A stretch of 64,000 nt of DNA from Sipunculus nudus. Its lineage: Eukaryota; Annelida; Sipuncula; Golfingiida; Sipunculidae. Location: contig CM049311.1 of NCBI GenBank assembly GCA_026874595.1, forward strand, positions 52,641,676 to 52,705,675, given 5' to 3'. A model generated the notes under the pieces. The model did no database searches. It saw only the letters and a list, made by a program, of their open reading frames with translations, and was not told where the DNA came from. The translations under genes were made by a program, and so were the position numbers. This document shows positions 13,101 to 28,100 of this stretch, piece after piece (within the stretch, counting starts at the first letter, position 1; every line of letters starts with the position of its first letter).

Positions 13101-16100
13101 TGACTGTAACAAATCAGAAACCCTGGCACAGCTGACTTCCAGTGACCTGGAGTGGGACTCTGCATCTGTAATATGTAATCAAAGCAAATGACTACAATAG
13201 AGCCTCAAGAAAAAAATCAATAACTAGCTTAATTTTCAACCTTTTATTTTCAAATTTCAGATTTAAACAAATTAAATATTTATGTTTACATGCTGTGAAA
13301 ATTAAATCAATGGTACTTACAGGAAAAAAACGTGCCATGGTCAAAATTGGGCAAAATTTAAGGTACTGATTTTATTTTTATGCTAATAACTTAACAAATT
13401 TACAAAATTCAGATCTAATTTTGGGTAAAAAATTGAATTTTAATTAAACATAGTTATATACTTGGGAAAATAGACTATAGTTTAAAAATTTTTCATGTTA
13501 AGTGAGTAAATATTTTTCCTGATTTTTTACAAAGTCCATTATGTTCAGGCCCATAACTTAAAGAATTTATACTTAACAGATTTAATTTCTGGCATGTACA
13601 TAGGAAATATATAGAGGAATATTTATGGTAAATATGAGGAAAAACAGATGAGTGCTTTTAATATAAGGCAGTCCTGAAGTGTGAAAATAGGTTTTAAATA
13701 AACAAGGCCTACAGGCCTAATGCGAACCTGTGCATTGGTAAATACACCAGTTATAATGCTTCAGTGCTCGTCCATTACTTTTCATGTATATGAACAATGC
13801 AAGTACTAAACATTTTGAATAAGAAACAATTACACAAACATCACTGCTGAAATTCTGGCATGGGTGCACACAACACAAAAATGATTGTAGCTGGCTCCAC
13901 CAGTCTTGTATTCTCGAAGCTATCAGATATATACACATATGCCAATTATCAGACTGATATATCAAACCCCTCCTGAGAAATAAGCAGGGACACACAATGT
14001 GCAAAAATTATTGTAGGTGGCACCACCAGTCTTGTATATGACAAAGCTATTTGATATGTATAAATATGTCCAAATTCATGCTGATTTATCAAATTCCTCT
14101 GTAGAAATAAGCAAGCACATACACTGTGCAAAAGTCAATGTACGTGGCACCACCTGTCTTGTATATGAGAATACCATCAAAGACGCATAGACAGGTCAAA
14201 ATATCAGTCCAATACATCAAACTTCTCCACAGTTTGATGCACTGGGCTGACAAGGCTTAGGTGAGTAAGGCAGTTGCCCCTGAGTGACCTGTGACAAATT
14301 GCTGCCTCAAGCTATTGCACTGAGTGAACTCTTGACCAGCACCTGGCTAGACTGAGTTAACTTTTGACCTGTACCTGGCTGCACTGAGTGAACTCTTCAC
14401 CTGTTGCATAATCTGACACAGTTGGCAGTCTGCCAAAGCTATAAATAGATTCAGGCTGAACTTTGTGCCAAATATGATGCAGTGAGCAGTCTGCCAAAGC
14501 TAAAAATAAAATGCAGCTACTGCACTGAGTGAACTCTTGACCTATACCTGGCTGCACTTCTTCCAATCATTGCACTGTGCCAAAACTATTTATAGAGCTG
14601 ACATCATCTTGGATAATGGCAAACATCAAGGCACTGGCAATCTGCCAATGGTAAACCAAGTGCTGACATCTTAACACAAAAGTGGTCCCTACTTGAAATA
14701 ACTTTGAAATTTATTTTCCCAATACAAAATGCTTTTCAGCTGACTTTTTATAAAAAAGAAATCAGGAATATATGTAAAATTATTACGGATGCATACTGAA
14801 AGCAAAATTAAAATACAGATTTATCTCATTGATGGCAAATTCTTGAATTAAGTTGAGTAGGGATACCAATAATTTATAATCCATGTACAGTTGTCTTTAT
14901 ATAGCCACTGAGAGCTGATTATCCATGATTGTAACATTGCCTGGTATGATGAATAACTTAAATCATAAATCTAAATTTTTTAAAAGCTTTTAAACAAGTT
15001 TTCTTGTCAATCTTAACCAAAGATAACCTGAAATCTAAATGTCTAGTGGCATGATGTAATAGATGCTGATAAACTGGTGCCAGGCTATATGTAACAGCAT
15101 CACACAGCTAACATATATGGTATAATGACTCAATTCAATCTCCATAATTCCGCCAAAAATCATTCATGTGGAACCATTAATGACAAATATTATAAGAACT
15201 ATTGTAGGAATTATTCTTGTAAAATATTTAACAAACTGGCTTCAGTGGCATCAGTCGAAAAAATGTTTCGCAGGTTTATAACTCATATAGGATGATACAG
15301 CAAACTGGCTAAGTTCAGCTTCCCGTAACTCAGCCAAAAAGCACTGAACTAAAACCATTTGAACAAACTTGAATTATCAACATCTGAGGATAATTAATGT
15401 GTGAGATTTGAGAATTTGGCCTTGTGGTTTTTGAGAAGAAGATCTATGTAGCCACTGAGCTAAAATGGGCTGTTATGGCATATGACTCAATTCAGCTTCC
15501 CATTACTTAGCCAATAGTCACTGAAAAGAGACCATTTGAACAAACTTCAGAAAGCACTACCCTAGGATCATTTCTGTGCGATATTAAACATTTTGGCCAT
15601 ATGGTTTCAGAGAAGAAGTTTTTTGTAGCCCTCAGTGTGATACAGGCACTGATGACCCTGTACAAAAAGGGCCGATGCAGGTGGCGCCACCAATACCTCA
15701 ATTTCAGATATGACCTATGTGACCAACATTGGCATAAAATTTGGTGATGATAGCTACAGCCGTTTTTGAGATTTAAATTTTAATATGCTTTTTTGCACAG
15801 TTTACAAAGTTCAACCTCCTGTATCTCGGCCAAAAATCTCCGAACTGGAATCATTCAAACAAACTTGAGAAAGATTGTTTCAGGGATCATTTCTGTGAAT
15901 TCTATTGGACAATTTGGCTGAACAGTTTCGGAGAAGAAGATTTTTAAAACTTTTTTAGCTTTTTGCCTATAAAATCTAAGAAAATGCAGTTAGAAAAAAA
16001 ATAAACAAAATCCGATAAAGTTTTTTGGATGACTGATTATTTGCAAAATATTTGGTGATGCTAGCTCCTGCCGTTTTTGAGATGGCTATGGTTAACATCG

Positions 16101-19100
16101 CATAAGCTCACAGGTTCGCTAAAAATTGAGGTTTTTCCTTAATTTCTTAAAGGAACGAAGTCACAAAGACCCAGTTTTTCGGCTTTGTAAGAGATCTTGG
16201 GGATATCTAACATTATGCTGAATTTTTTGGATTCCTAGGTCTTACAGTTTCATACGGACAAACAGAAAGACAGACGGATGGACGATGGACAATGGACCAT
16301 GACTAATGCTCTGATGACTTATAGTCAGCTGAGCTAAAAAACAAAATATCATAATTCTGCATAATCAGGGAGCACTAAGAATATTGTGCAAATCTACATT
16401 ATATATCCTGATTCTTACACACAGGCAATAATTGCCTGTTCAGGAAGTTTTTTTCAATAGTGACCTAAACAGTTCTCAAAACAGTTCTCAAGTACTGATT
16501 AGTTCATTTTTTTCATGTTTTCAAGGTAACTGGAACATATATTAAGCTAATGCAGATTCTTTTACATTCAGGTTAAATATTATGAAATGGTTTGCTCAAA
16601 CTTAGCATAATGAGCAAGACATGCCTGATTGACATGCAATAATTTATTTTATGATCAAGGAAACACCTCTGCTCTGATATAACATCTACATTATTATTTT
16701 TTAGTCCACTATGGTAAAGATGAGGATGCTGAAGGGGACCAATCACCCTTGGGAACCACATTTATGCTATCCAAGCATTAACTTGTAACATGCATAAAAC
16801 AAGAAACCATGATGTAATTTGGAATTTTCTGCAAGCAAGAATGAACTCTTCAGTTTGAATGTGTACAGTTAGTGCCCTTTTCACATATGTACAGCTGGAT
16901 GGAGTGGACAGAGGGCCATAACTGCCGCTAATATGACATTCACCTAGCTACACAAAAGCTTATGGTACTATGACTGAAAAAAAAACAAGGGACCCGTGGG
17001 TCACGGCCGAACCTGATCGTGATTTGACCATAAATGTTTCTCCACCGTGACACTATATCGAGTCGATAAAGCTTATAAATATCATGGACATGATGGGCTA
17101 TTATAAAGGAATATAATGTAATATGTGAGTAAATGATGAATGAAATTACCTGACTGATGGATTAATAGAGTCAAATATAGTGGTTTATTTATTTATTTAT
17201 TTAGGAGGGGTTGAAAATTATGATATATTTGAGCAAATATGAATGCAATGACAGCAGTAATAAGCAGTAGCAGAATGAAGATAAGGCTATTTGTTGAAGG
17301 ATCTAAAGTGAATGGTAGTCTGCAAGCTTTCAATTTGACAGATATGATGTTATTATTAACTATGCTGATTAAGTGATTTATGAATTTGTGACTGTATGAC
17401 ACAATATCTCTTTAGTCTTGACAAGGTACATTATTGTGATGCCCACTATGTCTACATATTACACAATATTGACATAATTTCTGGCATGTACATAGGTACC
17501 TATGGACGAATAGTTATACAAAATATTAAAGTATGAATATATCTGATTCATCTTTTTCTTGCTTACTGAGGCTGACTTTGGGATGGGGTTTGGAGAAGGG
17601 AAAAGTGAGGGCAGCACGAAGGTGGATGTAGAAATATTCTATTGTAATGTTTTTCATTTATATAAGAATATGAAAAGCTAAGAGGAAAGGGGCCCTCCTA
17701 CTTGGTTATAGTAAAGTTCCAAATATATGATTGCAAACTAATACTCTGACAAGACTGTCATGAAGAAAAACAGTAAAAGTTTTGAGATACTGTGATGCAT
17801 ATGAAAACTTATAGATGGACAGGCAAGTGGACAGAATGGACTAATACCTTTATTTCACTTTCAATTGAATAATGCATTTAAGTTTATATATAATCCTATT
17901 TTTTTAAGCATATCCACTTTTTAAATTAAGAAGTTTTTATCTGAATCATTTTTTTATTTACAGGTTTTATGAATTTTTAATAAAAAAACCTGAAAATATA
18001 AGTTAAAATATTAGATTTGTTGCAAAAGTTGCAATCATTATATATACAGAGTAAAAAACTGAAACTATAAGTTAAAATATTAGAATTGTTGCAAAAGTTG
18101 CAATCATCATATATCCAGAGATTTGCTCATATTGGGTCAGATTATGCATACACATATATTTTATTATTTTTAAATCATAAATGTTTAAACTGAATTTAAA
18201 AGAAAATAATGCCACAACATGGCATCTACAAGAATATTTCTTTGAATCACTATTAAAAAGTTTTGCACATTGGAGTTTTCAGTACATGTTTAATTTTATT
18301 CACCAAAATAAAATAAAAGATTCAGTAAAATTGATAAAATAAAACATCTTTTCAAATAAAGTATACACACTGTTGGTTAATGAGGGACAAAAAATACCAT
18401 TGTGCTAATTACTATCCCAGTTTTAATTTATTACTGGAATTAATAGTCAATTTCACACCTGGTGAAGTTTTTACTCTTCTGAAGTAAGGAATTACTTATC
18501 TCATGAACATCCACACTTTCATAGCAATACACCACTATGTGGACACAATTAAATGTACACTTTATGTATGTAACCCTGGTGGTACAATACAAAATCTAAA
18601 ATGTAGCATAGCCTAGAATAAGAATGAATTAAATACAGAAAATAACTAGACATTTCTTGGCACCGCAGGTGCGAGAGTATCCCCAGACATAGTAGCCCCC
18701 CCCCTTCAAGAATAGACCCCCATTTTTAGCAGCATATACTGTCACTTGGCATATTTATTGTTTCTTCCATCTAACAATCCACAATCTTGTTGAAGATGTT
18801 GGTCCTGTGACCTCGATCTTTTTAAAGATGTCCTGTGACCTTGACCTTTGACCTCATGACACCAAAATCAATTTGGGTCTTGCTTTTCCAATGAGACATA
18901 TGCAAGTCAAGTTTGAAATCTATACATCAATAAAGCAGGAATTAGCATCCAGAAACTAATTATTTTGGACAGATGGCTCCTGTGACCTTCACCTTTTACC
19001 TTGTGACCTCAAAATTGATAGTGTTCTTCCTCTCTTGGCAGGAGAACTATATGTGCAAGATAAAAGATCTGAGATGAAATGTTTGGCTGAAAATGCATCC

Positions 19101-22100
19101 ACATCTTTTTAAAGATGTGTCTTGTGACCTTGACCTTTGACCTCATGACCCCAAAATCAATTTGGGTCTTGCTTTTCCAATGGGACATATACAAGTCAAG
19201 TTTGAAATCCATACATCAATAAAAGCAGGAATTATCATCCAGAAACTAATTTTTGGACAGATGGCTCCTGTGACCTTCACCCTTGACCTTGTGACCTCAA
19301 AATTGATAGGGGTCTTCCACTCTTGGCAGGTGAACTATGTGTGCAAGATGAAATATCTGAGATGAATTGTTTGGCTGAAAATGCATCCACATCTTTTTAA
19401 AGATGTGTCCTGTGACCTTGACCTTTGACCTCATGACCCCAAAATCAATTTTGGTCTTGCTTTTCCAATGGGTCATATACAAGTCAAGTTTGAAATCCAT
19501 ACATCAATAAAAGCAGGAATTATCATCCAGAAACTAATTTTTGGACAGATGGCTCCTGTGACCTTCACCTTTGACCTTGTGACCTCAAAATTGATAGTGT
19601 TCTTCCTCTCTTGGCAGGTGAACTATATGTGCAAGATGAAAGATCTGAGATGAAATGTTTGGCTGAAAATGCATCCACAATCTTTTTAAGATGTGTCCTG
19701 TGACCTTGACCTTTGACCTCATGACCCCAAAATCAATTTGGGTCTTGCTTTTCCAATGAGACATATACAAGTCGTGTTTGAAATCCATACATCAATAAAA
19801 GAAGGAATTATCATCCAGGAACTAATTTTTGGACAGATGCCTCCTGTGACCTTCACCTTTGACCTTGTGACCTCAAAACTGATAGGGGTCTTCCTCTATT
19901 GGCAGATGACTTATATGTGCAAGATGAAAGGTCTGAGATGAAATGTTTGGCTGAAAATGCATCCACAATCTTTTTAAAGAGGTTTCCTGTGACCTTGACC
20001 TTTGACCTCATGACCTAAAAATCAATTGGAGTCTTGCTTTTCCAATGGGTCAAATACAAGTCAGGTTTGAAATCTATACATCAATAAAAGCAGGAATTAT
20101 CATGCAGAAACTAATTTTTGGACAGATGGCTCCTGTGACCTTCACCTTTGACCTTGTGACCTCAAAATTGAAAGTGTTCTTCCTCTCTTGGCAGGTGAAC
20201 TGTATGTTCAAGATGAAAGATCTGAGATGAAATGTTTGGCTGAAAATGCATCCACAATCTTTTTAAGATGTGTCCTGTGACCTTGACCTTTGACCTCATG
20301 ACCCCAAAATCAATTTGGGTCTTGCTTTTCCAATGAGACATATACTAGTCAAGTTTGAAATCCATACATCAATAAAAGAAGGAATTATCATCCAGGAACT
20401 AATTTTTGGACAGATGGCTCCTGTGACCTTCACCTTTGACCTTGTGACCTCAAAATTGAAAGTGTTCTTCCTCTCTTGGCAGGTGAACTGTATGTGCAAG
20501 ATGAAAGGTCTGAGATGAAATGTTTGGCTGAAAATGCATCCACAATCTTTATAAAGATGTGTCCTGTGACCTTGACCTTTGACCTCATGACCCCAAAATC
20601 AATTGGAGTCTTGCTTTTTTTCAATGGGACATATATAAGTCAAATTTGAAATCAATACATCAATAAAAGCAGGAATTATCATCCAGAAACTAATTTTTGG
20701 ACAGATAGCTCCTGTGGCCTTGACCTTTGACCTTGTGACCCCAAATTTTATAAGGATCATCCACTATTGGCAAGTGAGCTATATATTCAAGATGGAAGAC
20801 CTGGGATGAAAGTTTGGCTTAAAATGCATCCACAGTATCTTTAAAAATGCCAGTCCAGTGACCTTGACCTTTGACCTCATGACCCTAGAACCTATAGGGT
20901 TCTTACTTTAGTGGTGGGCCATACATAAGTCATGTTTGAGATCCATATGGCTATCAACACTGGAGATATCATAAGAGGTGTGTGATTTTCACCATATATG
21001 GCAATATTCAAGGTCAAGGCCACTATCATAGGAAAGGTCATGACCCCAATTTAAATAAACATCATCCCATAACCCATACCTATGTATATGCATAATATAA
21101 AAGAAATCTGTCCATTAGTTTTTGACTTATAATGCTCACAGTACTGTAAGGTGGCAATTTTGGGGGTATTAAACAGCACGAAAACAAGTAAAGAATAATA
21201 GGTGGCGCCACCAGTTTCTGGAACATGACAACCCTATCCATGATCTTCCATCAACTTGATTTTGGGATAAATCCATGCAATATTTCTTGAGATATTAAAG
21301 AATTTGTGTGATTTTCCCCAAAATTGGACCTATTCAAGGTCAAGGACACTCTCCTAGTAAAGGTCATGACCTCATTTTGAATAGGCGTCGTCCTCTTACC
21401 CATATTTATACATATACCAAATTTGGTAAAGTTCCGTCAAATATTTTTTGGGTTATCGTGCCAACAAGATTTATATGCGGCGGCGGCGGCGGGACCGGTA
21501 TGAAAACATAGTATCCCCCGACTTTGTCTGGGGATACAATAACATTCATCTAGTTTATGCACCATCTGAGGGGGGGAGTGCAGGGCAGAGGGGAAGCCTG
21601 CTGGTAGTGGCCAAGCTGACCTAAGGCAAGCTGCCTGGGTGGGTTACATAATGCAAGTGAAGGCTGTACTACTATGTGGGCTAGATGTAAACAACACTTG
21701 ACATGGTGTATGAAAACATGAATAAAAGCTATTCTTTCCAATCAATTTCTTTGAAATTTCAGATATTAAAAGATTAAATCCTTATGTATATATGCTGTGA
21801 AAATTAAATCAACGGTGCCAAAGTTGGACAAAATTTAAGGTATTGATTTTTAATTTATGCTAATAACTTGAAAAATTTGCAAAATTCAGACCTAATTTTG
21901 GGTAAACAATTGAATCTTGATTAAATAAAGTTATATTCCTGAAAAAAAGTCTCTAGGTTCAGCAATTCTCATGTTAGGTGAGTAAATATATTTCCTGAAT
22001 TTTTAAAAAATTGCATTATGTTTAGGCCCATAACTTCAAAATAATACCCAATACTGACCTAATTTTTGGTATGTTAATAGAAAATGAAAGAATGAAAGAA

Positions 22101-25100
22101 TGTGAATACTAAATACATTCAAAAACAGATCAGTGGTTTTGATATTAGGCAGCCTTGAAGTGTAACAATGACTTTTTTATGGAAAACAGAGTTTTTTTTC
22201 CTTAATATCTCGAAGGAACGAAGTCCTAATGACCCAATTTTTGGTATGGTAGGAGATTTAGGGGACAGCTAAAATTATGCCAACAGCCTGGGGAGCATAG
22301 AGAGCTGCACTGAATGACCTACAGTCATCAAAGTGGACTGCTTGACAATGTAAGGGAATATAAAACAAGAGCCTCCAAAAAAATTCAATAACTAGCCTAA
22401 TTTTGCAGCTTTTATTTTCAAATTTCAGATTTTAACAGATTAAATCCTTATGTATACATGCTGTGAAAATTAAATCCACAGTACTTACAGGAAAAAAACG
22501 TGCCGTGGCCAAAGTTGGGCAAAATTTGAGGTACCAATTTTATATTATTGCCAATATTTAAAAAAATGTAGCAGATTTTGATCTAATTTTTGGTATACAA
22601 TTAAATTTTGATTAATTAAAGTTGTATTACTGGAAAAAAGTCCCAACCTTTAACACTTTTGGTCTTAAGTGACCAAATATATTCCTGATTTTTTTCTATT
22701 ATGTTTGGGCCCATAACTTTTTTAAATTATATAATACTGACTTAATATCTGGCATGTACATAGGAACTATATAGAGGAATATTAATGGTAAATATGAAGA
22801 AAACCAGATGAGTGGTTTTGATATTAGGCAGTCCTGAAGTGTGAAAATAGATTTCTAATAAAAAATTGAGGTTTTTCCTTAATATCTCGAAGGAACGAAG
22901 TCCTATTGACCCAATTTTCGGCATGGTAGGAGATTTTGGGGACATCTAACTGTATGCCGAATTTCAGATTCGTAGGTCCAACGGTGTCGAAAAGTGCCAG
23001 TCTTACGGATGGACATCCGGACAGACTGACGGACGGACAGACAGACGGACGACGGACAATGGACCACGACTATAGCTCAGATGACTTATAGTCAGCTGAG
23101 CTAATAAATTCTCAAGCAGTCATGGTAAATGTAGACAAGAGCGCTATCTACCTGTGCTTCTATTTCGAGGTGCCTGATCTGGTCCTCACGTACTTTCATA
23201 TTCTGACGGAGCTGTTTTATGTCATTTTCCATCTCCCTACAACGTGTCTTGTAACCATCTGTGCAGTCATTTCTGAAATGTACAGAAAATAGGTTGTAAA
23301 CACACACTTCTGTATTCTGCATATATCAGGTCCAAATGAAGAGCACTAGAAGGGTACAAGGGATATAAGAATCCAATATGCTAATTACAGTGCTTAGCCT
23401 TTATATCTGCCTGAAAAAAGCCATGAAAATGATTATAGATGATTGAATACAAGTAGCATTATGATGTATGTAAAACTTTATGCAATTTGCCTGTAAACAA
23501 AATAAAGTATTAAATTAAACATAAACAGAGGTATTACCTGGCAGCTGCTGCCATGGCAACAGCCCGCGCTGCCTCCTCTACTTTCTTGGCTTTGCGCTCT
23601 GTGGATAACTGTTGCTCTGTGACGGCTCTAGCTTTTCTCTCTTCTTGTAACTTTTTCTCTAATATGGCAAGGTTCTGTTTATCTTGTTGGCGACTAGTAA
23701 CCAAGTTGTGGAGCCTGTGAAGGGAAACAGGAGGTAAAGAGTCAGATAAATACTAATAAATCTATCTCAAAACTATAATATGATAGTCCCATGTGTCCTG
23801 CCACAGAATTATTGTATTTTAAACGTAAGTTTTGCAAATAATTTGCCTTCGTTTTGCAAATGCAAAACAGACAGATGAGCCCCCCCTCCACCACTGGCAA
23901 TCCCAAAATATTAGGGGTAAAAATATGCATCATCTCAAAAGTTAAGGTGTTACAGAAAACATACAAATCTACAGATGATACCTTGAAGATCCAGGTGAAG
24001 GTCACCAGTTTTCAAATTTCTCTGAGAATGTGAATGAAAGAACTTGTGAGTGAAATTAAAGGAAAAGAGATACAGTGCTTAAAAGTTATGGGAGTCACAC
24101 TGCACCTGAAGACAAGTTTACCGATACTCAAACTATTCTGAGAACACTGTGGAAACAGAATGTGTGACAAATTTGAGGACAAAATATGTAAAAATAATTA
24201 AAAAATTATAAGGTTCACAAACTTTACATTTCAGCAGACCTTGACCTTGAAGATCAGTGTCAAGATCACCAGTTTTCAAACTCGTCTGAAATTTAGGTAG
24301 AAACATTTTGTGTCTCAAATTTTAGGAAAAATATGTGGCCCTTCAAAAGATATCCATGTCCACAATTTATCCTCCAGGTGACTGAAAACAACATACCACC
24401 CCTGGAAAGGGGGGGGGGGGGGTAGACATAGCAAAATGAATAGGAAGGTTGATATATATCCAAGTGATCTAACATGCTGGGTCTTAATATGGCAGACAAA
24501 CATGAAGTACTATCCAAATTTAACAGGTTTAAACCGTACAAAAAATATTCTGGGAGACTGAACATCTAATGTGGAGATGAAACAAAGAATGATAGAAGAA
24601 ATATATTATGGAGAGTTCAATGATTTAACACATGCCAATGTCCTCTTCGAACTTGATGATCAAACTTTTGATCAGAAACACTGAGGCGTGTCATTTTCAT
24701 TTCCTCCAAGCAGATGAGACTTTCATCCATGTCTGTTTGTCTGTTAGCAAGATAACTGATTTAAGATTTCAACAAAACTTTGTGAAAGGGTTGGATTGTA
24801 TGACCAATGGCTACATTTACTTTTAGTCTGGATCTGAATTGACAAAGAGTTGGCTCCAGTTGGATTATTTCTGCAGATGTATGAGCTCTGCAGAGTGCTC
24901 TCCTGGGATTACATGAGGGTGGGTAGATGTTCAAACTGACATACCTGCACTGCAGACTTTCATTGTCTTGTCTTAGCTGGTATAATTCACTCTTATTGGA
25001 TTTGTCTCCCAAAATATAGTTGTTGATTTGAGACCGTAACTCCTGCTCACAGTTTCTACTGCTCTGTAAGTCAGCCTTAAGGCGCTTTATGTCACCCTCC

Positions 25101-28100
25101 AACCTGGGGAAGAAAAATAAATCAATGTCACATTCAAACTTAACAAACTTGTAGTCTCCCTGTAACCTCTACATGATTACACAGAATATATTTGACATAA
25201 TTAGCTTTTCTTTAAATATTAGACAAATGACCAAAATGAGCAGGGTATTGGTTGCTGACAAATTTTTGCTGATACCTCCAGCTACTGCTATGGTAACTGG
25301 CAATGATGATTACGACACTGAATGGCTCAATAATGAACAAGAAGTGAAGCACTGTTTATTAGTCTCAAATGTAAGTTCTGTATGCAGAATCCTGTCAGCT
25401 TTCTGATTTAAGCTACCATTCCATATATGCTTATGTGCAACATGTGCGTATGAAGTAAGTATGCACAAGATTCCGTTTATATGTATGCATTACATATGCA
25501 GCAAAATATAGGTTTCCGTACTGAGCTGCACGAGTAGAAAAGTCATCTGCCATGGGAATACCCTATCACTGATTTCTCACCCATTACCTGGAGAATGCGT
25601 TTTCAATCCCTCCTGTGAGTGATCAAAACTTGCTGCATATGCATACTTGGACATACACATATGTACTGCATACACAGACATGGAAATACTCCAAGAGAAT
25701 ATATTGTGTGCGAACAGATACATTACCCATACTGCATACACACAACTTGAATGCTACTTTAACACATATAACAAAACTACATATTACTTAGGAGGACATT
25801 CAATATCAGTCAATCTTGCCATCATTTCCAATTCAAAAGAACCTTAGGAGACAAGTGACCCTTATGAACTGTTTGTCTGTACAGGCCTGTACCTGTAACT
25901 ACCTTTAAACACCTTGCTGATCTTCATGGATGTGAAACTGGTCTGTAAATCAACCCAACTCAGTGAACTCATTCAACATTAGACTAAAAACTTCTGGCAA
26001 TGGCAGTACCATAATAACCCTTTAAAAGAACCCCCCATTCTTCTGATGCAGATATACTAAAATTTTATATGGGCTGTACCACTTCATCTGACCAATGGAC
26101 CAATTAAAGGTAAATGGTCACTCATACAGTATAGGTTTTTACCAAAATTTTAAACCACCATCTTCTTACCCATAACATTACATGTGACATTTGAAAAAGG
26201 AAAGTTTTTTTTTAAGTTATTACAGTTACATATTTGTCTACAGTGGTGCCATAACTGTACTGAAACCAGTCTGAGGATGCAATGACAGCAATGACCTAGA
26301 AGTGATACAAAATTAGTATTACATAGTGTTGCTCATAAATATGTTTCACAAAGACAAGCGATATAAGACTGACTGGAATTCAAAATAAGTATTTTTCACA
26401 CTCTAGGTAAATGTTTTAACACTGAGCTACATAAGCTCCCTATATAGCTATCTTCAAATGTAATTATTATTGTGGAGGTGACAAACGTTATACCTGTGGA
26501 GCCTTTATCTAATCAGCATTGACTGAAGAGTTCCCAAACTTACCTGCTGATAACTTCGTCCTTGTTGTTGATAAAATTGTTGGCAGTATTCTCCTTAGAA
26601 AAGTTATTCTTTCCCTTTTTGGATGCAGAGTATGCCTCCTTTTGAGAATTAGAGAGTTTGGAGGAGGTGGACTTAGTGACACTGTTGGCCCTGTTATTCT
26701 TAGTGTTTTGATCACTAATGTCCTCGTCATAGTCATTGACACTGTGTGGCTTTGACGGTAAAGACTGTTCTATATACTGTATATCTTCCAGATTGGACTG
26801 TTTTTTAATATCTTTGTCAACTTCAAGTTTTCCAGTGGATACCTTCTTGGAAGGCAAGCCATTTGAGATTATTTCCTCTTGTGCTTTGGAAGGCAAGGCT
26901 GAAAAAGAAATCCACACATGATTGTCATTTTGGAATAACTGAATTAAGTTTTACAAAAGTACCTCTCAAAACTTTTGAGAGCACAAGATTAAACAAAGCG
27001 TGCTCATGTAATAAGTTACTTTCACAGCAAATATTGGTCATCAATATTATTTTCAAGAACAAGCCAAAACTACAAGTCTACACATGCAGAAAGAAAAAAA
27101 TCACTATTTAAACTCTTACTTAATTCACAGCAAGACAAATTTATACATGCAAACATTTATTAAAGATAGCTCCAGGTTTTGGTTCCTGTAGGTTCACTGG
27201 GAAATCTTAGTTTGTGTAGAACATTCCTCTTGCTGAACACTTTCACTATACAAGGTTTTGTATCTCAAAGGTTACAGAATCATGCTCAATACCAGATAAA
27301 CCCCAGCTTGTAAAGCAGCTACTCTAACCCTGTAAACCTTACCCCACTCTGACCAAATAAGTTATCTTGATAAATAACTTAAGCTCTCATATTTCAAGTT
27401 TATTTGCAGGTTTCTACTAAATGATATGTATACTATGAAGAATATAGATTAACACTGGCATTAATGAAAAAAGTGTTACACTTTATATTTTTCTTACTAT
27501 TCTGACAGACTTCACATTTTTACATTTACAAGTTCTTCATGCAAGGATAGCCAGCTTACTCTCAAGAAAATTTAAAACATTTTTAAGATGATCACTGAAA
27601 ATAATAGCAATAAAAAAGGTTCCTTATTTCTTGAGCTCAAGACAATAGCTATTTTTACTTGAATATGGATTCATGTAGATACAGTTCATTTACTTATATC
27701 TGTAGAAGTTTCATTTTCCTCGATTTTGTGGCTGGTCTTTGCCCATAAATTCCAAAACCAACGCATATCGAAAAAGCTGTTGCCTTGACCACTGATCACA
27801 GATACTGAAACACACAGACAACAAACACCAAGGTCAACAAGTGCATTCCAAATCAGGCTGAGTAGATATCAAAACTGCATGATGACAAAATGCAGTCCCT
27901 GTAACTATACAAGATACAATATCTGTAATATGATATAACTCAGTAATACAAACATGCTAACCTTGGAAGGGTCTATTATACAAACACACACATACACAAA
28001 TATAAATATAAATGGAAAATCATTTTAATAAATTTCACAGATTTTAAATTAATAATGAAAACTTCTGAATTTGTTACAGTAGTATAACTACCTTGGCCAT

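Larger units (their letters stand above)
16985..23101 (+). mobile_element. Family A-like compound element holding a family C element
   Basis: The head at 16985 (ACAAGGGACCCGTGGGTCAC) is family A, but the following text is GGCCGAACCTGATC instead of GCTCAGCTGA. The tail at 23101 is a typical family A hairpin (TAGCTCAG...CTGAGCTA, inner TGACT/AGTCA) after ACGG repeats at 23000-23055. Family C copy 1 is nested within. About 1.5 kb before the tail, the region 21760-22170 and the region 22430-22860 are diverged direct copies of one another. Whether head and tail belong to one insertion is not certain. Confidence 0.5.

Noticed and set aside
19009-20624. Series of similar 61-67-codon frames on both strands
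   Set aside because: They recur at exactly 288 bp because they lie in the tandem array. Both strands and several frames are open by chance, with no coding bias or motif.
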